This document shows, piece by piece, positions 26,087 through 35,851 of a DNA stretch of 64,000 nt (position 1 is its first letter; every line of letters starts with the position of its first letter). The stretch lies in NCBI GenBank assembly GCA_040757775.1, contig JBFLWQ010000011.1, positions 28,370-92,369 on the forward strand, given 5' to 3'. This stretch comes from Thermodesulfobacteriota bacterium. Its GTDB lineage: Bacteria > Desulfobacterota > UBA8473. The notes under the pieces are model-generated. The model was not told the origin of the DNA. It did not search any database and saw nothing but the letters and a program-made list of their open reading frames with translations. The translations under genes and the position numbers were made by a program.

Positions 26087-27997
26087 ATGAATATTGATAA
26101 GGACATGGATACCCTTCCGAAATTGATGTTGAGAAACTACCTGAGATATGGCGATAAAAAAGTAGCTATGCGCAAGAAGGATTTTGGGTTATGGCTTACA
26201 TATACATGGAAGATTTACTACGAACATGTGAAATGGTGCTCTCTGGGGTTAGTCAGCCTGGGTTTGAAACGGGGGGACAAGGTATGCATAATAGGAGATA
26301 ACGGCCCCCAGTACTACTGGGCTGAATTAGCCGTTCAATCAGCAGGTGGAGCAGCTATAGGGATTTTTGTTGATTCCATGGATGACGAGGTGAAGTACTA
26401 TGTCAACCATTCAGATGCCGTATTCGTCTTTGCAGAAGACCAGGAACAGTGTGATAAACTCCTGAATCTGAAGGACAAAAATGAGATACCCAATGTCAAA
26501 AAAGTAATATACTGGGACCATAGAGGACTCTGGTCATATGAGGATCCCATCCTTTTAAGCTTTGAAGGGTTGGAAGAACTGGGAAAGAAGTACGAGGTGG
26601 ACCATCCGGGTCTCTTTGAAGAAAATGTAAGGCAAGGGAAGGGGAGTGATATAGCCTGTTTTTGTTATACCTCAGGGACGACCGGACTTCCCAAAGCAGC
26701 TATGATGACCCATAACAGTGTCATATTCTTCGGCCGTGGGATCCGATCTATAGACCCCTGGTATGAGACTGATGAATATCTATCCTATGTGTCACCGGCA
26801 TGGGCAGCAGAGCAATTTCTTGGTATAGCCTCAGGGCTGGATGGGGCTCTGTGTGTCAGTTTTCCTGAAGAGGCTGAAACGGTGCAGGAAGATATCGTAG
26901 ACCTGGGCCCCCAAATCCTTTTTTACAGTGCTCGCTTATGGGAAAATCTGGTTTCTGAGATCCAGGTAAAGATCGCTGACACTTTACGGTGGAAAAGACT
27001 GTTGTTCAATATAGCAATGAAGATTGGCCATTGGATGAACAAGTTCGCAGAAAAGAAGACCAAACCCAATCTTTTATGGAGGGGGTTGTATCTTTTTGCC
27101 AACCTTATCGCACTCCGGTCATTACGCCACAGGATGGGGTTTGCCAGAACCAGGGTTGGCTATACTGCAGGGGCAGCGGTAAGCCCTGATATTATTCGAT
27201 TCTTCCACGCCTTGGGCTTAAATCTCAAGAATATCTATGGCTCTACTGAGGCAAGCCTTGTAACAATCCCCAGTAGCACTGATTTTAAATACGACAGCGT
27301 TGGAACCCCTATCGAGGGATGTGAGGTAAAGATTGTTGATGGTGAGATCGTTGTAAAAAATCCAGGACTTTTTTTGGGTTACTATAAAAATCCTGAAGCA
27401 ACGGGAGAAAAGATAAGAGACGGCTGGTATTATACAGGAGATTCCGGTTTCTTTGACGAGGAAGGGCACCTTATCTATTGGGACAGGGTGGACGAACTTC
27501 TCGATCTGAAGAGTGGTGAGAAGTATTCCCCTCAGTATATTGAGACGCGTCTGCGTTTCAGTCCATATATCAGGGACTGTATAGTTGTGGGAGGTAAAGA
27601 CAGAGATTACATCGGTGCCCTGATAAATATCGACTACGGAAACGTTGGTAAATGGGCGGAAAAGAAACGTATAGCTTATACCACATTCGTTGACCTTTCA
27701 CAAAAACCAGAGGTAGCTGGTATGATAAAAGGTGAGATTGGAAAGGTCAACAAGGAGATACCGGAGTTTGCCCGTGTAAAGAGATTTGTTAACCTCCATA
27801 AGGAATTTGACCCTGATGAGGCCGAGCTGACAAGGACAAGGAAATTGAGGAGGACCTTTATAGAAGATCGTTACAAAGATATAATTGAATCTCTGTATCA
27901 GGATAAAGGGGTTATCAGTGTGGAAGCGCATGTAACTTATAGAGATGGTAGAAAGGGAATTATAAAGACAGAGATTAATGTGTATAGTGTTGAATAA
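26087..27997 (+). CDS. AMP-forming acyl-CoA ligase (long-chain fatty-acid type)
   Basis: This about 636-residue adenylate-forming enzyme activates a carboxylic acid to its CoA thioester. Motifs are CYTSGTTGLPKAAMMTH (A3), YGSTEAS (A5), GWYYTGDSG (A7) and the later DRVDELLDLKSGEK. A hydrophobic membrane-proximal stretch LLWRGLYLFANLIAL lies mid-protein as in FAA1-like ligases. Start ATG 26087 has GGAG six bases upstream; the TTG 18 bases earlier is not preferred. Its place between the importer ATPases and permeases suggests vectorial acylation of the imported acid, a common Desulfobacterota arrangement. The substrate (fatty or aromatic acid) cannot be read. Confidence 0.9.
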   Translation: MNIDKDMDTLPKLMLRNYLRYGDKKVAMRKKDFGLWLTYTWKIYYEHVKWCSLGLVSLGLKRGDKVCIIGDNGPQYYWAELAVQSAGGAAIGIFVDSMDDEVKYYVNHSDAVFVFAEDQEQCDKLLNLKDKNEIPNVKKVIYWDHRGLWSYEDPILLSFEGLEELGKKYEVDHPGLFEENVRQGKGSDIACFCYTSGTTGLPKAAMMTHNSVIFFGRGIRSIDPWYETDEYLSYVSPAWAAEQFLGIASGLDGALCVSFPEEAETVQEDIVDLGPQILFYSARLWENLVSEIQVKIADTLRWKRLLFNIAMKIGHWMNKFAEKKTKPNLLWRGLYLFANLIALRSLRHRMGFARTRVGYTAGAAVSPDIIRFFHALGLNLKNIYGSTEASLVTIPSSTDFKYDSVGTPIEGCEVKIVDGEIVVKNPGLFLGYYKNPEATGEKIRDGWYYTGDSGFFDEEGHLIYWDRVDELLDLKSGEKYSPQYIETRLRFSPYIRDCIVVGGKDRDYIGALINIDYGNVGKWAEKKRIAYTTFVDLSQKPEVAGMIKGEIGKVNKEIPEFARVKRFVNLHKEFDPDEAELTRTRKLRRTFIEDRYKDIIESLYQDKGVISVEAHVTYRDGRKGIIKTEINVYSVE

Positions 27998-28015
27998 ATT
28001 GGAGGGATAATTTAG

Positions 28016-28903
28016 ATGAATACCTTTATCCAGCTTATGATTAGCGGAATAGCCACCGGTCTTATCTATGCTATAGCAGCCCTTGGTGTTGTGGTGGTGT
28101 ATAAAGCGACCAAGGTGCTCAACCTTTCGGCCGGAGGACTGCTTTTAATAGGTGCATATTTGGCATGGATGTTTCTTGTTCAGCTTAAATTTCCTGTCGT
28201 GCTGGCTATAATGGCTACTATTGCCTCAACGGCCATCGTTGGATGGGTAATTGAACGGGTTACCCTTCGTCCCCTGATAGGGCAGCCGATTCTCGCGGCT
28301 ATTATCCTTACCGATATGCTCTGGTTTTTCTTCCGTGGAACAACATTTCTCTTCTGGGGCGGTAATCCCAAAATGTTCCCCTCATGGCTGGCAAGTCGTC
28401 CCACGATATTTGTGGGTGAAATTGGGATACCTGAGATAATGATATGGTGCATAATTATATCCGGTCTTAGCATTGCGGGTTTGATAATTTATTTCAAATT
28501 TACCCGTCCAGGACTTGCCATGAGGGTTACTGCTGAAGACGTTATAGTTGCCGAAAATCTGGGAATAAAGATAACAAGGGTGTATTCCAATACGTGGATT
28601 ATTTGCCTTATCTTATTCCTCATAACCGCATATTTTGTAGGAGCAATGCAAGGGATCAGTCAGGACCTTGATTTTGTTGCTGTATATGGAGTAATTATTG
28701 CACTCCTCGGAGGGCTGGAATCCTTCCCTGGCGCCATAATCGGTGGCCTGGCTGTGGGGATACTTCAAGCTATGGTTGGAGGCTACCTTGCTGGCATTTT
28801 AGGTGGCGGAATCTCCGAAGTATCCCCTTTTATTGTTATGTTCATTATTAGTTTCTGGCGGCCGTATGGGCTCTTCGGACTGGAAAGGATAGAGAGAATC
28901 TAG
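28016..28903 (+). CDS. livH: ABC transporter permease, LivH type
   Basis: This 295-residue inner-membrane protein has eight or so hydrophobic segments and the LivH opening LMISGIATGLIYAIAALGVV. It has the EAA-like cytoplasmic loop near GLAMRVTAEDVIVAENLGI and the late ALLGGLESFPGAIIGGLAVG motif. It forms the translocation path with LivM. GGAGGG precedes the ATG and the gene follows the ligase by 18 bases. Confidence 0.93.
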   Translation: MNTFIQLMISGIATGLIYAIAALGVVVVYKATKVLNLSAGGLLLIGAYLAWMFLVQLKFPVVLAIMATIASTAIVGWVIERVTLRPLIGQPILAAIILTDMLWFFFRGTTFLFWGGNPKMFPSWLASRPTIFVGEIGIPEIMIWCIIISGLSIAGLIIYFKFTRPGLAMRVTAEDVIVAENLGIKITRVYSNTWIICLILFLITAYFVGAMQGISQDLDFVAVYGVIIALLGGLESFPGAIIGGLAVGILQAMVGGYLAGILGGGISEVSPFIVMFIISFWRPYGLFGLERIERI

Positions 28904-28927
28904 CGAGCGGAAGGAGGTTAATTGTCA

Positions 28928-29986
28928 ATGAAGGGAAGACCTTGTGGAGTTTTTGATGTAAGATATAGTCAGGATAAAGCAATACTGCGTACCAAAGCCC
29001 ATTGGGTGCTGTTTAGTCTCTTTCTGATTTTTCTTTTCAGCATCCCCCCTTTTCTTACCGGTCACATTTTAAGCCTTGGGGTAATTATCGGTACAACAAT
29101 AATAGGCTTATGGGGTCTGCAGATCCTGATAGGCTACACTCACCAGATCAGTTTGGGACATGGTGGCTTTGTCGGGGCTGGAGCCTATGTGTGTGCCGTG
29201 ATTACACATCATCTGGGTTGGAACTTCTTCTTTGCCCTACCTCTTGCCGGTCTTGGTGCTGCCCTTTATGGGTTGATAATAGGGACATCGACAGTACGGT
29301 GCAAGGGGCTTTACATGGTTATTCCAACTATCTCTGCTCATTTTATATTCTTCTATCTGGTAAATGAGGTCTTAAGAAAATGGACTTTCGGATCAGACGG
29401 TATTCAGTGTGCAAGCCCCGTTCTATTCGGATTTGTTTTTAATACGGATTTAAGCTACTTTTATCTGGTTGCCGTTGTTACGCTTATAATGGGATTAGGA
29501 TTGAAAAACCTTGTAAGGACAAAGGCGGGCAGGGCATTTGTTGCAATTCGCGATAACGACATTGCCGCAGAGGTCATGGGGATAAACATATTCCGTTATA
29601 AGCTCCTTTCCTTTGCTATTGGTAATTTCTATGCGGGGATTAGCGGTGCATTATGGGCCCATTATGTTACGTATATCAACACAGAATTTTATCCCATTGT
29701 CGATTCCGTCTACTACGCAGTGTTTTTGATTGTCGGTGGGCTGGGATCTGTTATGGGTTGCGTTTTTGGTGCTTTTGCTTACAGGCTTCTTGGTGAAGGG
29801 GTTAATTATGTTGCGCCTTTACTGGATAGTATACTGGCTGGGTCAGGCGGCAAAATAGTTTCCTCTATGGGGCTGATTGTATACGCTGCCGTGGCAATAA
29901 TATTTTTAATTTTTGAACCCAGAGGACTTGCCCACAGATGGGAGTTGTTTAAACACTCATACAGGTTACATCCATTCAATTATTAA
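28928..29986 (+). CDS. livM: ABC transporter permease, LivM type
   Basis: This about 352-residue inner-membrane protein pairs with LivH. After a cytoplasmic N-terminus of about 30 residues, multiple membrane segments follow, with the LivM markers GYTHQISLGHGGFVGAGAY, AGRAFVAIRDNDIAAEVMGI and VFLIVGGLGSVMGCVFGA. AGGAGG lies about ten bases before the ATG at 28928. It ends with a cytoplasmic FEPRGLAHRWE segment typical of the family. Confidence 0.92.
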   Translation: MKGRPCGVFDVRYSQDKAILRTKAHWVLFSLFLIFLFSIPPFLTGHILSLGVIIGTTIIGLWGLQILIGYTHQISLGHGGFVGAGAYVCAVITHHLGWNFFFALPLAGLGAALYGLIIGTSTVRCKGLYMVIPTISAHFIFFYLVNEVLRKWTFGSDGIQCASPVLFGFVFNTDLSYFYLVAVVTLIMGLGLKNLVRTKAGRAFVAIRDNDIAAEVMGINIFRYKLLSFAIGNFYAGISGALWAHYVTYINTEFYPIVDSVYYAVFLIVGGLGSVMGCVFGAFAYRLLGEGVNYVAPLLDSILAGSGGKIVSSMGLIVYAAVAIIFLIFEPRGLAHRWELFKHSYRLHPFNY

Positions 29987-30100
29987 TGGATAAACAATTA
30001 AACCATTGGGGTCTGCCCCGACATTTGTGATTATCCGCCTCTAGCGGATTACGGGTTTGACCCCAGATATTCAAAAATTGAGAAAGGAGGTAAGAGAACA

Positions 30101-30766
30101 ATGAGTAAAAAGTTATTTTTGGTTACATTAGCATTTATCTTTCTCTTTGGTATTTCTGCTATGGCTATAGGTGGACAAAAAGGCATGGCAAAAAAGGCAC
30201 CACCTAAGGAATTAAAGGTTGAACTAAAGAATGTGGCTGTGAAGATGGAAGCAGAGAAGATCCTTAGCGATAAGATTCTTATGGCACAGAAACTCGCTAA
30301 GGCTGAATCAAAGAGCGGATGGCTCAAGCTTATGGGCATGGGAGAGGACAAAAAGATGGGACCGGTTGAAATACCGGCTAATGCCCTCCTGGCTTTGGTA
30401 CCAAAGGCAGATCTCACGGTTACCTTCGCGGTAACTAACCCTAACAAGTTTGATGTTATCTTAGGCAGTATGTCTTTCGGGCTTTCTGAGGAAACCATTA
30501 TATTTTTTCCTCCGGAGTCCAAAGCGGCGGAGGTATGGATAGACATTCCTGCAGGAGAAACCGTTGAATTTGAGGTACCTATGACCATCCTCAAAATTCC
30601 GTCACTGGCAGCTATTGCATGGCCAGCGATAGAGAGTGGTACTGCCGAGTGGAAGGCAAGAGGTACAGCGGTGGTAATCTCTAAAGATATACCCTCAGGC
30701 GGATTGAGACAGAGATTCGAGAGTGGGAAGGTAGGGACCACCATGGTCGAGGCAGAAAAGAAGTAA
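30101..30766 (+). CDS. Exported LEA14-like (WHy-domain) protein
   Basis: This 221-residue protein has a signal peptide (KKLFLVTLAFIFLFGISAMA) and no lipobox, so it should be periplasmic. The central region LTVTFAVTNPNKFDVILGSM matches the NPN core of LEA type 2/WHy domains, a beta-sandwich found in stress and envelope proteins. A lysine-rich helical region precedes it. AAAGGAGG lies before the ATG. It lies between livM and the binding-protein gene in the same operon, so it may assist solute capture or envelope stability; that role is inference. Confidence 0.7.
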   Translation: MSKKLFLVTLAFIFLFGISAMAIGGQKGMAKKAPPKELKVELKNVAVKMEAEKILSDKILMAQKLAKAESKSGWLKLMGMGEDKKMGPVEIPANALLALVPKADLTVTFAVTNPNKFDVILGSMSFGLSEETIIFFPPESKAAEVWIDIPAGETVEFEVPMTILKIPSLAAIAWPAIESGTAEWKARGTAVVISKDIPSGGLRQRFESGKVGTTMVEAEKK

Positions 30767-30792
30767 TCATCAGAAAAAGGAGGTAATATATC

Positions 30793-32046
30793 ATGAGAAA
30801 GAGTTTTAATAAGCTAATTTTTGTTGGTATTACTGCTCTGATATGTGCAGCCATGTTAGCTTTTAACTCCGTGACAGAAGCAGCCAAGCCAGCAATTAAA
30901 CATTTTGGAACTGTCGATCTAACAGGTCCCTATGGTATACTCGTTCCTGATGTATGGGAGGCGAAGCTCGATGTCTATAGATGGACAAATGAAAAGGAAG
31001 GCGGGATCGACGGTCACCCGGTAGAGCTTGTATGGGGTGAAACCGGAAATATAATGGCAAGGGCATGGTCCCACTACAAGAGGTACCAAAGGGCAGGAAT
31101 TCAATTCCTCTGGATAGTCTCATCCCCTGAAGGTGAAGCCTTTAAGAGGACCCTTGAAAAAGAGAATGTAGCTTCCTACAATTACGGTGGGAGCGACCCC
31201 CAACTCTATCCTCCCGCAACTATTTATACAGATGGCCCCGGCTATGGTGATTCATTTGGTGCCTTTTTGAAGATGGCAAAGGCAGAATGGGATAAAGCAG
31301 GAAAAAAGGGCACAATGAAGGTCGGTATTATTGGACCTGATACGGCATATGGAAGGGCTGCCCTGGAACCTGGACAGAGGTTTGGGAAGAGGATCGGTGT
31401 AGATGTGGTAGGGCAGGAGTTTGTCCCCGTTGTTCCCATAGACCTCACCCCGCAGATATTAAGACTCAAGGATAAAGGTGTGAACTGGATATGGATGCAG
31501 GGGTTGAGCCAGATTTGTACTGTATTTATGAAGAATATGGAATCGTTGGGACTGCACGGTAAGATACCAGTGGCTGGTTTCTCGTGGACAACCGGTGCGG
31601 AGATGCTGAGGCGGATAGGACCCAGGTATACTGAAGGCTACATATGGTGTACGTACACTTACATGACCCAGGTAGAGAAGAACCTCCCTGGTATCAAGAA
31701 GGCTATCGAGATGCGCCAGAAGTATCATGGTAAGGACCCGGATGAATACTATCTCAGAGGTGTGAGAGCAACCCAGTTTGTATTTGAGTGGACAAGGAGG
31801 ACACTTAGGAAATATGGGTATAAGGGGCTTACCGGGAAAAACTACCTTGCTACAATAGAAACATTCAAAAATTGGAAAACTCCATGGGACGTCGGTGCCC
31901 CGTTTGACATTACTCCTAATGACCGCAGGACAGCCAAGAAGGTGTTATTTTACCAGGTCAAGGGTGGGAAGGTGCTCAGATACAGCGACTGGGTAGACGT
32001 TCCTCATCTCTACCCGGATGATATGAAACATCTTTTTGAGAAGTAG
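30793..32046 (+). CDS. ABC transporter substrate-binding protein, LivK type
   Basis: This 417-residue periplasmic protein starts with a signal peptide (about residues 1-30, ending FNSVTEA). The mature part has the LivK-like IKHFGTVDLTGPYG, WTNEKEGGIDGHPVELVWGE, KVGIIGPDTAYGRAALEPG and GVNWIWMQGLS segments. It delivers solute to the LivHM-GF complex encoded just upstream. The end DVPHLYPDDMKHLFEK is typical of the acyl-ligase-linked group. AAAGGAGG precedes the ATG. A strong terminator follows. Confidence 0.92.
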   Translation: MRKSFNKLIFVGITALICAAMLAFNSVTEAAKPAIKHFGTVDLTGPYGILVPDVWEAKLDVYRWTNEKEGGIDGHPVELVWGETGNIMARAWSHYKRYQRAGIQFLWIVSSPEGEAFKRTLEKENVASYNYGGSDPQLYPPATIYTDGPGYGDSFGAFLKMAKAEWDKAGKKGTMKVGIIGPDTAYGRAALEPGQRFGKRIGVDVVGQEFVPVVPIDLTPQILRLKDKGVNWIWMQGLSQICTVFMKNMESLGLHGKIPVAGFSWTTGAEMLRRIGPRYTEGYIWCTYTYMTQVEKNLPGIKKAIEMRQKYHGKDPDEYYLRGVRATQFVFEWTRRTLRKYGYKGLTGKNYLATIETFKNWKTPWDVGAPFDITPNDRRTAKKVLFYQVKGGKVLRYSDWVDVPHLYPDDMKHLFEK

Positions 32047-32061
32047 TAGGCATATAAATAG

Positions 32062-32090
32062 AAAAGGGGCGTTTGTTAAACGCCCCTTTT
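32062..32090 (+). terminator. Rho-independent terminator of the Liv operon
   Basis: AAAAGGGGCGTTT and AAACGCCCCTTTT form a 13-base-pair stem with a 3-base loop, with an A-run before and a T-rich tail after. It lies 16 bases past the stop of the substrate-binding-protein gene, so it should end the livG-to-livK transcript. Confidence 0.9.
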
Positions 32091-32202
32091 CTATTGTATT
32101 GGAATCCAAGAAGCCTGCCTTTATTGTTATCTTTTCCTTTTATCCTTCAAGACCACTTTTTATCCCTTGACACTATCTCTGTTTTGTTGATAAATTAGTC
32201 CA

Positions 32203-32310
32203 TCAACTGCTGTCCCGACTTGTCGGGATAGCTTGAGGTACAAAGGCAACCCCCCCCCTGCTCCCCTTTGCCAAAGGGGGGTGAAGTGGGTTACTTCTGT
32301 GCCTTTGTCA
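32203..32310. repeat. Compound dispersed repeat
   Basis: The first part (CATCAACTGCTGTCCCGACT...GGGATAGCTTGAGG) is a short relative of the 16.2 kb repeat. The second (CAAAGGCAACCCCCCCCTGC, with CCCCTTTGCCAAAGGGG) recurs at 44354-44440. Together they fill the gap before the PfkB kinase gene. Confidence 0.6.
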
Positions 32311-32360
32311 CTTTTGAAACAATGGGGGCATGGTCTGACCCCGGATATTTAGGCAAGAAG

Positions 32361-33260
32361 ATGTTAGACGTAATTTCAATAGGTGCTCTTAATATAGATC
32401 TCATTGCAAAGGTAAATAGATTCCCTGTGGCAGATGAAGAAGTTGCAGTTCAAGGCTTAGAAATATTTCATGGTGGTTCTGCTGCAAATGTAGCAGTAGG
32501 GATTTCAAGACTGGGACATTCTTCAGGATTTGTAGGAATGGTTGGATCCGATCAATTTGGAAATATGCTTATTGAAGACTTGAAAAAAGAAGGGGTAGAC
32601 GTATCCCATTTGATACAAACAGGTGGCAATAGCGGTCTGGTCTTTGCGGCTATAAATCCTGCTGGTGAAAGGATACTCTATTCATCAAGCGGGGTTTCAT
32701 CAGAGTTTGACAGATCCCTCATATCCGTTGACTATATAAAAAAGGCTAGATTTTTACACTTAACCAGCATTATTGGAGAAAAGGCAATAGCTGCACTGGA
32801 ATTTGCGTCTGGCGTTGCATATGATAATAATATAAAGGTAATACTCGATCCGGGATCAATACTTGCTGAAGAAGGGTCTGAAGCGCTGAGTGGAATACTG
32901 GTTAACTGCTATTTAATTATGCCAAGCCAGATTGAGGCAAACATGCTTACCGGGCTCCAGGGAGAAGACGCAGGCAGAAGGCTTTTGGAGTATGGGCCAA
33001 AAGCAGTGATAATAACCCGTGGGGCAGAAGGGTGTTTATTGATAACTAAAGATTTAACCAGAGAGGTTCCTGCATTAAGATCAAAGGCAGTAGATACAAC
33101 TGGTGCTGGTGATTCATTTGCCGCAGGTCTTATAAGTGCTTTGTTAGTGAATAAAGGGTTGGAGGAAGCAACTGAATTTGCCACTCTGGTTGCGTCCATA
33201 TCAGTAACCAGAAGGGGGGCAAGAACCACGCCTGGTAAAGAAGATATTAGAGGTTATTAA
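32361..33260 (+). CDS. PfkB-family carbohydrate kinase
   Basis: From ATG 32361 the protein has 299 residues. It begins LDVISIGALNIDLIAKVNRFP, has the substrate-site HGGSAANVAVGISRLG, and ends with the catalytic anion-hole motif DTTGAGDSFAAG. It phosphorylates a sugar or nucleoside with ATP; the exact substrate (ribokinase-like) is not readable. Upstream in-frame codons from 32268 are repeat sequence. The stop codon overlaps the start of uvrC in TAATG, so the two genes are translationally coupled. Confidence 0.88.
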   Translation: MLDVISIGALNIDLIAKVNRFPVADEEVAVQGLEIFHGGSAANVAVGISRLGHSSGFVGMVGSDQFGNMLIEDLKKEGVDVSHLIQTGGNSGLVFAAINPAGERILYSSSGVSSEFDRSLISVDYIKKARFLHLTSIIGEKAIAALEFASGVAYDNNIKVILDPGSILAEEGSEALSGILVNCYLIMPSQIEANMLTGLQGEDAGRRLLEYGPKAVIITRGAEGCLLITKDLTREVPALRSKAVDTTGAGDSFAAGLISALLVNKGLEEATEFATLVASISVTRRGARTTPGKEDIRGY

Positions 33261-35092
33261 TGGCTAGAGCATTGATTGCTGAAGAAAAGATAAACAGACT
33301 GCCTGCCAGCCCAGGTGTCTACCTTATGAAGAACAGGAAAGGTGATGTTATTTATATTGGCAAGGCGAAAAGCCTTCAGATTCGGGTAAAATCCTACTTT
33401 ACCAGAATAGAAGATTCAAGATACCTAATCAGGTTTTTATTGTCTCAGGCAGAAGATATAGATTGCATAATCACTGATACAGAGAAAGAGGCATTGATTC
33501 TAGAAAACAATCTGATTAAGAAACATAAGCCCAGATACAATGTAAACCTGAAGGATGATAAAACCTATTTTAGTCTGAGATTCAATATTCAGGACGAATT
33601 TCCAAGACTCTCCCTGGTAAGAAAGGTAAAGAAAGACGGTGCCCGCTACTTTGGTCCTTATTCTTCCAGCTATGCAGTAAAAGATACGTTGAAAATGGTA
33701 TCCAGAATCTTTCATATAAGAGGCTGCAGTGACTCTAATTTTAAAAACAGAAGTCGCCCCTGCCTGAGCTACCAGATCAGGAGGTGTCTTGCCCCCTGTT
33801 GTAAACTTGTAGATTGGGAGAGTTACCGGAAATATGTCAGGGAAGCGACTCTGTTCTTAGAGGGCAAAAACCAGGAACTATTACGGCTTTTAAAAAAAAG
33901 TATGAAACACGAATCGGATAATTTGAACTTTGAAGAGGCTGCCAGATTCAGAGACCATATTTCGTCTATCGAAAAGACCATTGAGAGGCAAAAGGTGGTT
34001 TCCAATCTAGGGACAGATCAGGATGTATTTGCCTTTTACAGAGAAGAAGGTGTTATTGAATTTCAGCTTATGATTATGCGGGGAGGAAGGGTTTTAGATA
34101 CCCTGGCATTCTCCATGACCAATTTGAGGCTTCCAGATAATGAGGTTATGTCTTCGTTCCTGAAACAGTACTATGGCGAAGATAGATCTATCCCGTCAGA
34201 GATTGTAATACCCATAGATATAGAAGACAGGAAGCTGTTGGAAGAATGGTTTTCGGAAAAAAAGGGCAAAAAGGTAAGGATTCATATTCCCAAGAAGGGG
34301 GAAAAGCTTAAACTTTTAAGGATGGTGATGGAAAATGCAAAGAATTCCTTTATGGATAAGCAAAGAGAAAAAGGTTACAATCTGAAGGCATTGGAGGAAA
34401 TCCAAAAACGACTCCATTTAAAGAGATTACCGAGGAAGATAGAGTGTTTTGACATATCCAACATATCAGGGAAATTAGCGGTTGGTTCGATGGTAATCTT
34501 TAAAGAAGGGATTGTATATAAAAACGGTTATCGTCACTTTAAGATAAAAACCGTGAATCAGGCAGATGACTGTGGTATGATGTATGAGGTTATTAAAAGG
34601 AGGTATAGGAGGGTATTTGAAAAGAACGATATGCCCGACCTGATAATGGTAGACGGTGGTAAAGGGCAGTTGAATGTTGCTGTAAGAGTCCTGAAAGAAT
34701 TAAAAAAGGATGACGCAGATGCCATAAGTCTTGCTAAAGGTGGAGATAGAGAGAAGGTATTTATTCCACATCGGAAAAACCCTATAATACTGCAAAAGGA
34801 CTCTAAAGCTCTGCTTCTGCTGCAACAAATAAGAGATGAGGCTCATCGCTTTGCTCTAACCTACCATCAAAATCTCAGGAGAAAACAGAACCTGCGGTCC
34901 ATTCTGGAGGATATACCAGGAGTGGGATTAGTGAGAAAAAAGGCACTCTTAAAACACTTTGGCAGCTTAAAAAGCATTAAAGATGCGTCTATAAATGAGT
35001 TGACCACAGTTCCTGGAATGAATATCAAGGCTGCCGAAAATGTCTTTGTATCCTTTCAAAGTTTTCCTTCTGACCCCGAATCACTTCAGTAG
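33260..35092 (+). CDS. uvrC: Excinuclease ABC subunit C
   Basis: This 610-residue nuclease makes both incisions in nucleotide excision repair with UvrA and UvrB. The GIY-YIG domain is at residues about 10-95 (PGVYLMKNRKGDVIYIGKAK), the Cys-rich and UVR segments follow (ARFRDHISSIEKTIE), then the RNase H-like domain (ECFDISNISGKLAVGSMV, MVDGGKGQLNVA) and C-terminal helix-hairpin-helix pair (LEDIPGVGLVRKKALLKHFG). Length is normal. Its 3' end overlaps the convergent TPR gene by 12 bases. Confidence 0.97.
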   Translation: MARALIAEEKINRLPASPGVYLMKNRKGDVIYIGKAKSLQIRVKSYFTRIEDSRYLIRFLLSQAEDIDCIITDTEKEALILENNLIKKHKPRYNVNLKDDKTYFSLRFNIQDEFPRLSLVRKVKKDGARYFGPYSSSYAVKDTLKMVSRIFHIRGCSDSNFKNRSRPCLSYQIRRCLAPCCKLVDWESYRKYVREATLFLEGKNQELLRLLKKSMKHESDNLNFEEAARFRDHISSIEKTIERQKVVSNLGTDQDVFAFYREEGVIEFQLMIMRGGRVLDTLAFSMTNLRLPDNEVMSSFLKQYYGEDRSIPSEIVIPIDIEDRKLLEEWFSEKKGKKVRIHIPKKGEKLKLLRMVMENAKNSFMDKQREKGYNLKALEEIQKRLHLKRLPRKIECFDISNISGKLAVGSMVIFKEGIVYKNGYRHFKIKTVNQADDCGMMYEVIKRRYRRVFEKNDMPDLIMVDGGKGQLNVAVRVLKELKKDDADAISLAKGGDREKVFIPHRKNPIILQKDSKALLLLQQIRDEAHRFALTYHQNLRRKQNLRSILEDIPGVGLVRKKALLKHFGSLKSIKDASINELTTVPGMNIKAAENVFVSFQSFPSDPESLQ

Positions 35093-35851
35093 CTCTAGAT
35101 ACCTCTTAGCTGCATTCTGGGTTTCCCCGGACGGAGAAGTCTTAACCACTTCTTCAAATTCCACTATTGCCTCAGCTTTCCTATCCAGTTTAAGGTAAGC
35201 CAATCCCAACTGGTAGTGGGCATCAACAAATTTGGGATCTAACTTTATAACCAGTTTCAATTCGTCTATAGCTTCTTTTACCTTATTAACACTAAAATAG
35301 CTGATCCCAAGGTTATAATGGGCCAAAACAAAATCAGGGCTCAGCTTCAGTGCATTTTTATAATTGTCAATTGCTTTTCCTATATCTCCCTGCTTGTAAT
35401 AAGCCCAGCCTATATTACAGTAAGCCCGTTCAGGAGTACTGTACAGATCATTACTGAGGGCTTCTTTAAACTCAAAAATGGCATCATCCCACTGTCTTAA
35501 ATCCATATACACTGTACCCAGATTGTTATGTGCTTCAGAAAATTTTAGATCTAAAGTCAATGCTTTTTTAAAATTATCGATGGCTTTATTATGTTCTTTC
35601 TTCTTGAAATATATTAAGCCGATAATGTTGTAAACCTGGGGGTCATCGGGACTCAATTCTTTGGCTTTCAGGAGTTCTTGCAAGGCGGAGGTGGTATCTC
35701 CTTCACTGAAATAAGAGACTCCCAACCTGAGATGTACCATGGATGTTTCCTTTAAAACTGTTTTGTCCTGGATACATCCATTGAAGATGAAGATAAAAGC
35801 AATGAGGAGCAGAAAAATACAAACCCCTTTTGAATTACAGCATCCCTTCAT
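35081..35851 (-). CDS. TPR-repeat lipoprotein
   Basis: This 256-residue protein starts with a lipoprotein signal (hydrophobic core CIFLLLIAFIFIF, lipobox FNGC, Cys26). About six tetratricopeptide repeats follow, such as VYNIIGLIYFKKKEHNKAID and AHNNLGTVYMDLRQWDDAI. The layout resembles PilF/PilW-type pilotins, which help assemble secretins, but no pilus gene is near, so this remains a possibility. It overlaps the upstream PfkB gene by four bases. Confidence 0.85.
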   Translation of the reverse strand: MKGCCNSKGVCIFLLLIAFIFIFNGCIQDKTVLKETSMVHLRLGVSYFSEGDTTSALQELLKAKELSPDDPQVYNIIGLIYFKKKEHNKAIDNFKKALTLDLKFSEAHNNLGTVYMDLRQWDDAIFEFKEALSNDLYSTPERAYCNIGWAYYKQGDIGKAIDNYKNALKLSPDFVLAHYNLGISYFSVNKVKEAIDELKLVIKLDPKFVDAHYQLGLAYLKLDRKAEAIVEFEEVVKTSPSGETQNAAKRYLELLK

